Shown: one piece after another, positions 57,220 through 64,000 of the stretch
Position numbering within the stretch: the stretch's first letter is position 1
Layout: each line of letters begins with the position of its first letter
Source of the DNA: Artemia franciscana
Taxonomy: Eukaryota; Arthropoda; Branchiopoda; Anostraca; Artemiidae
Direction of reading: 5' to 3'
Length of the DNA: 64,000 nt
NCBI RefSeq assembly: GCF_032884065.1
Contig: NC_088871.1
Span: 17,418,472-17,482,471, forward strand
Program-made: the position numbers and the translations under genes
The notes under the pieces: generated by a model
What the model saw: the letters and a program-made list of their open reading frames with translations, nothing else
Told to the model about the DNA's origin: nothing
Databases searched by the model: none

Positions 57220-58854
57220 ACCTACCATCTTCAAAGATACCACGATAGGAAGACTCTACACCGTTCACCCCAATCAACATGAATGCTTCTTTCTACGCCT
57301 GCTTTTGGTGAATGTACCCGGTCTGACATCCTTTGAGTATTTGAGAACTGTAAACGGTACTATACATGACACTTACCGTAGTGCATGCCAAGCTCTGAAT
57401 TTATTGGAGAATGACCAACACTGGGATAACTGCATCAATGACGCGTGCGAAACGTCAACCCCAAGTCAAATTCGTACACTTGCTCTCCATCAGCTCCTAC
57501 AGAGTTATGGGAAAAATATAAGTCAAAAATGTCCGAAGATATACTCCATCGAAAACAGTTAGAGACGTCAGAAATGACTTTTGATTTTACATCAGAAATT
57601 TATAACGACACTTTAGTTATTATAGAAGATTTGTGCGTACGTATGGCAAACAAACCTCTTCAGGATTTGGGAATGCCTTCACCTAACCGTATCGCTGCTG
57701 TTTCGACATGTGTAGAATTGGATCGTGAACAAAGTTACAGTACGAGTGATCTATTGTCGTATGTACAAAATAACATTTACAAGTTAACGTCGGAACAAAA
57801 AGACATTTATGATACGATAGACTCAATTTCAGGACGTATACAACTACCTGCTGATTTCTGTAGTTTAGTGACGTCCAAAAATGAATTGATTGAAAAAGTA
57901 TTTCCGAATATTCTAAAAAATTATAAAAATAATAAATGGCTTTTAGTTATTATAGAAGATTTGTGCGTACGTATGGCAAACAAACCTCTTCAGGATTTGG
58001 GAATGCCTTCACCTAACCGTATCGCTGCTGTTTCGACATGTGTAGAATTGGATCGTGAACAAAGTTACAGTACGAGTGATCTATTGTCGTATGTACAAAA
58101 TAACATTTACAAGTTAACGTCGGAACAAAAAGACATTTATGATACGATAGACTCAATTTCAGGACGTATACAACTACCTGCTGATTTCTGTAGTTTAGTG
58201 ACGTCCAAAAATGAATTGATTGAAAAAGTATTTCCGAATATTCTAAAAAATTATAAAAATAATAAATGGCTAAGTGAAAGAGCGATTCTCGCACCCAAAA
58301 ATATAGACGTCCACGAAATCAACAATATTGTTTTGACCAAGATTCGAGACCAGGCAGTCCTTTGCAAGTCAGTCGACACAGTTTTGGAACCAAATGAAGC
58401 GGTTAATTATCCATCTGAATTTTTAAATTCCATATATCTTTCAGGGTTTCCACCACACGTGCTACAACTAAAAATAGGCGACCCACCAAAGCTTTGCAAT
58501 GGCACGCGACTTGCCGTAAAAAAAACAATGGAAAGCCTAATAAAGGCGACAATCTTGACAGGGCATTTTGAGGGTAAGGCTGTTCTTATTCCTCGCATTC
58601 CCATGATTCCAACGGATCTGCCTTTTCAATTTAAAAGATTGCAATTCCCAATTCGATTAGCATTTGCAATCACCATTAACAAAGCTCAAGGTCAATCATT
58701 AGAAAAATGTGGTATAGATCTTAATACTGATTGTTTTTCCCATGGACAATTGTACGTTGCATGTTCGAGGGTCGGTAAACCTGACAATCTATTTATATGC
58801 AGCGACAATTGGACAGCGAAGAATGTTGTATATTCGCAAGTTTTACGCAGTTAA
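57220..58854 (+). pseudogene. Helitron PIF1-like helicase, deleted and frameshifted
   Basis: The first frame reads GRLYTVHPNQHECFFLRLLL then FEYLRTVNGTIHDTYRSACQ to near 57480. A small deletion shifts into the second frame, which reads CSPSAPTELWEKYKSKM and runs open to TAA at 58852-58854. LTSEQKDIYDTI is the usual lead-in to the Walker A motif, but here it joins directly to DSISGRIQLPADFCSLV. The Walker A, Walker B and following helicase motifs are therefore gone. The final domain (CNGTRLAVKK, PRIPMIPTDLPFQFKRLQFP, FAITINKAQGQSLEKCGIDL, YVACSRVGKP) is well preserved. A short segment after LQLKIG is also missing. It cannot be an active helicase. Confidence 0.9.
57612..58271 (+). repeat. Exact 330-bp in-frame tandem duplication in the helicase frame
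   Basis: 57612-57941 and 57942-58271 appear identical base for base. Each unit is 110 codons (LVIIEDLCVRMANKPLQDLG ... ILKNYKNNKWL), so the frame stays open across the junction. Each unit already contains the deletion junction DTI-DSISG, so the duplication came after the deletion. Confidence 0.95.
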
Positions 58855-59033
58855 TTTGTATTGTATCCATCTATCTATCTATCTATATAAAAACGAGTTG
58901 TGTGTATGCATGTTTGTTTGTTTGTAAAAAGAGCGTTTGCATATGACGTCATTATTAGTGCATACGGCTTTGTATATGCACAGACAATGGGAAAGCCAAG
59001 AATGTTGTATATTCGCAATTTTTACGTAGTTTA

Positions 59034-59200
59034 ACTCCTGCAGACGAAATGAATGCTTGCCTGAAAAATTCTAATTTATGGGCACACGTAAAAATATTAA
59101 AATTAACTACAAATATGCGTGTCAGATTGCAAAACGATGATTCTGGTCAAATATTTTCAGATCAATTGCTGGCAATTGGAAACGGAAAGCTTCCAGTAGT
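59034..59200 (+). pseudogene. Displaced mid-helicase fragment
   Basis: Reads TPADEMNACLKNSNLWAHVK, ILKLTTNMRVRLQNDDSGQI and FSDQLLAIGNGKLPV. In intact Helitron helicases this segment lies between the Walker B region and the DSISGRIQLP segment. It is exactly the kind of sequence missing from the helicase frame upstream, but it sits after that frame's stop codon. Order is therefore scrambled. Confidence 0.85.
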
Positions 59201-59352
59201 GGGAAAGCCAAAAATGTTGTATATTCGCAATTTTTACGTAGTTTGAAACACATATATAAATCTATCTATATTCACAGGTGGGACACAGGGACACAACTAC
59301 AATGGCGCGTAACTAATATGGCGCGTAACGACTTACGCGCGCGGGGGGGCTT

Positions 59353-59413
59353 GGGGGGGCGCGAAGCGCCCCACCAACTAGGTGTTGGGGTGGCGCGAAG
59401 CGCCACCCCAACA
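59353..59413 (+). terminator. Helitron 3' double hairpin
   Basis: Two consecutive GC-rich hairpins with GAA loops lie at the end: GGGGCGC/GCGCCCC at about 59356-59372 and TGTTGGGGTGGCGC/GCGCCACCCCAACA at 59383-59413. A 3' hairpin is the usual signal for ending rolling-circle replication in Helitrons. The minus-strand remnant at 36619-36690 has the same pair. Confidence 0.85.
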
Positions 59414-59439
59414 GCTAGTATATATATATATATATAAAT

Positions 59440-60540
59440 ACATTATTAAACATAATGTATTGTACAAAATACATAAGAAAAAGTAGAGATCTAGATCTAT
59501 GATTCATAATGTGGGGTGCATGCACCACAATATTTTGGTGGGTTATGGGTAGGACGTGGACCCTTTAGCTGACTGCACTTTAGAGCCTCGATTTTGAAAA
59601 ACCCTTTTCCATACATATGACGTAACATTCAAATGCATTTAAAAGGTAAAAATATACATGATAGTATTGAATTGATATTGTACATTGCATAAAAGGTGCT
59701 TTGTGGCGTCAATTGATGAAAATATAGGGGGGGGGGTTATTTTTTATTTTTAATGAAAATACAACAGAACAATATTCAGCAAACGTGCTCAAAACAGGGA
59801 GTAGCGGTGACTTCGATGTTTGAATAAATCCTCGACTAATCCATCTAAATTGTAACTCCCTATTTTCAGCAGCCATGATCATGAAATTACTGAGCCTCTA
59901 AAAGGGGAACCTCCTGAGAGCGTCTAAAGAGGGAAGCATTGTATAGATTAGGATGGAGGAGGAACATATGGAGCTGTGTTGGCCTCAGGCGGTTTGGTGC
60001 TGTTGTGACTTGTAAGTAGTGGTAGTAGTTAGTTGCAATATCCGGCTCAACATTTCAATTCAGAATAACAGATGCGCGCTCAGTAAAAATATTTTAACGC
60101 TGCCGTTGACCTGTTTTGACGCATAACCTTGCAGTAAAATGGAAAAAACTTGAAGGATCACTCAAAATACCGGTTGTGAGTGAATTCGCATCAGTGGGAA
60201 CTCGGTGTTATTTTGGACATAAATATGCAGAGGGACGTCACCAATTTACTTAAGAAAGTACAAACAATTTAAAACGAACAGTGTCTTGTCATATGTTGTT
60301 TGAAATCTTCGTGAAAACTGGTCATCAGACAAATGTGTCTTTTTCGAAACCCCAGCCAAAAAGTGCATGATAGAGAGTTTTAAGTACCCTATCTACGAAT
60401 TGTTAAAAAAAAGGTCGGGCATCTGGGTGCCTTTTGGCGATAAATAATGACCTAACTGGGTACTAATAGCCTGATAAACAAGCAGAAACACCAAATTGAT
60501 TGGTACCAAGAGATTGTCTCAGTTGGACGCCTGTATTGCA
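59440..60540. other. Stretch without recognised genes
   Basis: No coding similarity or structured repeat was recognised apart from a G run at 59728-59736. Confidence 0.5.
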
Positions 60541-60541
60541 T

Positions 60542-60750
60542 ACATTTCGTTTAATGACGAAGAAAATGTCTACGTTGACTGTACTAATGTTGACTGGTAC
60601 ATAGAATTGCTGTACTAATGCTACATAATTATCGTCCGAATAGAGAAATCTTGTTTTAAGCAATTACAACACGATGGAATAAGTAATTTAGTGTAACTTG
60701 CAATTATTTCCAACACGTTTAGCCATTTTCTTCGTCATTAAACGAAATGT
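60542..60750. repeat. Perfect 27-bp inverted repeat, 209-bp unit
   Basis: 60542-60568 (starting ACATTTCGTTTAATGACG) is the exact reverse complement of 60724-60750, with a 155-bp spacer. Imperfect pairing appears to continue inward for about 10 bp. It looks like a MITE, but flanking target duplications were not identified. Confidence 0.85.
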
Positions 60751-63600
60751 GTGTGGTCGAAACAAATGTCTGCATGAAAAGCTAGCTGCAATCTAACAAC
60801 AGGATCGCCGTAATTTTACAGATGGCTCTACTGTTAGGAATAAGCAGAAATTTGAGATCAAAGATGAAAAGATTATTAATTTTATTGACAGGGTAGAAAA
60901 CAACATTTTATGACTCACTTAATATCTGTTTCAATCTCCAGCAATTTATTTCAGTGTTTGTTTACCCAGGAATTAATATCATTAAGATTTATTCATGAAA
61001 ATATCAAAGTTTTTTTTTCTCTTGTTTGCAGATGAATGCTAGTCAAGGTCTAGCCTATCCTTCTGTTTTGAACTGTTTATTATTTTGGGAACTTTAGCCT
61101 ATGTGGTATCATTTAGTAGGCCTATTTTCTAGAAAGAACCATAAAATAGGCCCAATAGAGATTTTTAAGTGATTTATGTCTAAGAAAATGAGCTTGTTGC
61201 TTGGCTCCTATTTATTCAATCTAGGGATAAAACCTCAATAGCCTATGGCTTATAAATCTACTGAAGTTGGTATAAGTTAAGCTTTCCCACCCCCTAGGAA
61301 GGAAACATTACCTAATTTACAAAAACTAGTGTGCAAATTTAGTGTGTAGGTTGTATGAAATAGCCTATTGTGAATTGACAGAGATAAGGTCTACAATGGT
61401 TACTTTTGATTCGTTTTTGTATTCTCTTTTAAATTAGTTGTAAATTTATTTTCAAATGGACCCTCTTGACAGTCCAATTTATAGTCCTAGGAACAGACTT
61501 ATTTAAAACTTAATTTGGACTTTCAATGGCTAGAAGCTCATATGGAATTGTTCAATAGCTTGTCCTTATCTGGGCATTCATTGCTATCAATCCAGCTAGA
61601 TAAGTTGGAGTTGAACCTCCTGTAGAAATCTTGCTTATGGTTTTCTAGGTCATGATCTGATATCCCAGTTTAGCCCTAATCAGCATTGATAAAGTCTTGA
61701 CCAACTCATTTCTTGAAGGCTTTTAGGATTTAAGGTTGGACAATTGCCTTTTATTGCCTGTTCTAGAGTGAGATTGAACAAACTGAGAATTATTGATGCT
61801 CTTGTTGGTAAAATTATATCAGTTCATGTAACTGAGTTACCAATATAGTGAACATACCACTCAATGCCTTTTTTATGCTCTTTTCTCTTCTTTTACTGTT
61901 CTTTTATTTTACTCTTGTGTGTATATATAGAAGTGTTTTGGTGTCAGAGAAATATATTAATGACTATTTTTCTTTTCAGCATCTAAATCAGTTTTAATTG
62001 TTCCTAGTTTCTTTTAATGCTCCCACTTATAACTATCCTCCTCCCTCCCCCTTGGCCTTGAATAGGTCCTGCTGTATTTGTCCTGTAGCCATTTAACATC
62101 TCTTTATCTTAGTCCCTTTTTCTTTCAAGGGAATCATTAGCATGTCAAGCTTTTCAAATAGAAATTATTTTGCTATATCTCAGATTCTTCAAAATGTTTC
62201 TTGTTACTGCATCATTGCAATAGTATTTTTTTAAACTTGTATTTTAAAATTATTTATAACTATAATATTTAGAAATATGCATGATTTTTGTTCATTAATA
62301 ATTCTTTGATAAAAATTTGTCCATATTTTCTGAGCTTGAATGAAGTATTCTCTCTGTATTGTGTTACCAAGCTCCCTTTTGTGCTACCATAGCTTAATTA
62401 AGTTATGATTTTTCTAGTTGCTCTATCTTTCCCTCTCCTTCTTGTATAACTATTGCTTTTTTTAATTGTTTGACAAACATCTAATGCAAACTTGCAAATT
62501 CCATTGAGTCCCTGATGAATGTGGATTCCTTGTAAAAATTTGAGCATTTGCTTGTATATGAATTTGGTTGATTTCTAACTGGATTGTTTTTATTTGATAA
62601 GCAAAGTATAACTTACACTTGCTTGTGACTTGTAACTAGCAAAAAGCTATATATTTTTTCAAATCTACCCCCAAGTTTTAAATTTGATATTGTTGTTGGC
62701 ATTTGTATTCAAAAGTTTTCAATTTTGTATGATTTGATATGGCTTATTGATGGATCAACAAATATTTGCTAGGATGCAAGTGTCATTTTATATGTGCACC
62801 AAATATCAATCAAACCACCTTGAAACCTACCAAATTTTATACTAACATGCAGTAGGCCAATATGTAGTGAATAACAAATAGTTGATATCAGACAAAACTG
62901 CAACAGAATAAGATTATCATTAATAACAACAATTTACATACAAGAGTAAAACAATCTCCATACAAGAGGATATTTTGTACAAAGGATTTAATCTGTCTTG
63001 TAAAACTTCCAAAATGGATTATTAAAAGAAAACAGTGCAATGGTATCAAGTACAAGAAAGCCAAGAAAGATACTATAGGCCAGCCTGTACCAATATGGTT
63101 CTTCACACTATTTTCTGCACTTTCTAGGCAGTTCATAATTCTTTTGCATTTTGTGCAAATTGTGAATATTGGTAAATGAGTTGCTCTATGGTTGTTAGGT
63201 AATTGGTTTTAATTCATATAATTTCTGGATTCTATTGAATTTTATTCATCTTTTAATTGTTTTTTTTTTTTTCACATTTACTTTACATGTTTGTTTTTGT
63301 TGGTTTTTTCTTCAGCACTTTCCTTGAATATATTATTTCGTTTTATACTGGAGAAGAGAGGCAATTGACCTCCCAAAATATTTGCTTTGTTTGTTTATTC
63401 AGTATTCTTGTTTGGTCTTAAAAACCCCATTTTTGATCATTTCTATTCTTTTACATTCTGGTTGGCCAATGTGGTCTAAGAAATTATCTTCAAAGAAGGA
63501 ATTATTCCCTAAAAGTTCAGATTCCAAAACATTTTGATATCATTATTTGCACATGTATTATACAATGATCTTATTACAACATGACTACCGTTAGCCAAGT
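60751..63600. other. AT-rich stretch without recognised genes
   Basis: Nothing convincing on either strand. An 82-residue hydrophobic minus-strand frame at 62888-63136 has no recognised motif. Confidence 0.5.
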
Positions 63601-63605
63601 TATAC

Positions 63606-63880
63606 CTATGACATCAATTTCATCCCTGTAAAAATGTAATGGTTGAGGGGAATGAGGGATTGAATCATGCACAAAGATAGCAACTTCTTCTCCCTTTCTA
63701 TTGGTTGATCTATCTTGTTGCACTTGTAGCCAGGAATTTTGATTTTCTTTAACTCATGAAAATTGGTCTCTTGTAGACAAATAATCACAATTTTAATTGG
63801 ATAAAATTGTTAAGTTTATTTGAGTTGAGAGATACACAATTCCACTGAATTATCTTTTAAAGGGACAGAAATATCACTAG
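63606..63880 (-). pseudogene. LINE endonuclease N-terminal fragment
   Basis: On the minus strand the frame reads MIICLQETNFHELKKIKIPG then YKCNKIDQPIERE, matching the start of apurinic-type endonucleases in LINEs (DIICLQET...IPGY...DRP). A one-base shift gives EEVAIFVHDSI and FYRDEIDVIGITW, the continuation. Sequence past about 63600 loses similarity. It may extend off the window's right edge as part of a minus-strand element. Confidence 0.7.
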
Positions 63881-64000
63881 TTATTTTTTTCTTACTGTGA
63901 GTTAAAGGAGAGCCTCAAATTGGTTGAGGATACTAATAATATCAAAGTTGAGGATACTAATAATATCAAATTCTATTCCTTCAAAAACGATTTCAAGAAA

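Larger units (their letters stand above)
56483..59418 (+). mobile_element. Helitron with both termini, internally deleted
   Basis: The 5' end is TC followed by TATATATATAAAAATAAGTT and a GTGACGTCA-rich leader. The 3' end is a 14-bp perfect stem (TGTTGGGGTGGCGC/GCGCCACCCCAACA, loop GAA) followed by G and CTAG at 59415-59418. The flanks are A before TC and T after CTAG, as expected for insertion into an AT dinucleotide. Inside are an intact small frame, a GGGACACAG minisatellite and a broken PIF1-type helicase. The HUH replication-initiator domain is missing, so it cannot move by itself. Helitrons transpose by a rolling-circle mechanism. Confidence 0.9.
58882..59418 (+). mobile_element. Second short Helitron end-to-end with the first
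   Basis: A second 5'-type terminus (TCTATATAAAAACGAGTTG) occurs at 58882, 28 bases after the helicase stop. It shares the 3' hairpin end at 59418. The 537-bp unit holds two copies of the helicase C-terminal coding end (about 58985-59032 and 59200-59246) around a mid-helicase fragment. It is probably a non-autonomous derivative inserted at, or swapped into, the end of the longer element. Confidence 0.7.

Noticed and set aside
62888..63136. 82-residue minus-strand frame
   Set aside because: Hydrophobic and unmatched; possibly repeat-derived but unsupported.

Overview
The window is animal nuclear DNA: AT-rich, poor in genes and crowded with transposons. Short exons carry eukaryotic splice sites, and there are long (TA)n and (GA)n microsatellites, non-LTR retrotransposons, Penelope-like elements (PLEs), Helitrons, a Ty3/gypsy remnant and SINEs. 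The host genes and this mix of elements suggest an invertebrate, most likely an arthropod and possibly a branchiopod crustacean. The taxon is inference. A 100-N scaffold gap lies at 42332-42431.

Host genes. (1) 0.37-10.3 kb, plus strand: six exons of a DmX-like / rabconnectin-3 alpha gene (Rbcn-3A/DMXL), the V-ATPase regulator. They run from the Rav1p C-terminal-type domain into the acidic linker. The 5' and 3' parts, including the WD40 repeats, were not found. (2) 39.2-42.9 kb, plus strand: two related phase 1-1 exons of an unrecognised gene, separated by a LINE insertion, followed by a lysine-rich coding-like stretch with stops beside the gap. (3) 46.4-47.1 kb, minus strand: the first coding exon of a bZIP transcription factor, with a recognisable promoter (TATA, CCAAT, two CRE-like sites). 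(4) 49.4-49.6 kb, plus strand: one isolated exon of unknown identity.

Mobile DNA. 12.7-19.5 kb is a large inverted repeat whose arms each carry the same LINE-plus-PLE composite. 20.2-25.2 kb is a diverged segmental duplication. 25.5-34.3 kb is a graveyard of Ty3/gypsy integrase, a CR1-like LINE, an I-like LINE, an RTE-like LINE carrying a small hAT-like insertion, and tRNA-derived SINEs. 36.6-37.8 kb holds a decayed Helitron 3' end on the minus strand. 56.5-59.4 kb is a better preserved but internally deleted Helitron with both termini, an exact in-frame 330-bp duplication and a second short Helitron at its 3' end. A palindromic repeat family recurs at 7.1, 34.5-35.4, 37.8, 44.4-46.0 and 51.3-51.6 kb.

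No bacterial-type operon, CRISPR array, rRNA or convincing tRNA gene was seen. The most noteworthy structures are a 352-bp insertion in a DMXL intron, with a 16-bp target duplication, a hammerhead-like core and a perfect 30-bp-arm palindrome; the scrambled Helitron; and the inverted LINE/PLE composite. Most transposon protein calls rest on recognising conserved motifs by eye, so clade names are tentative.
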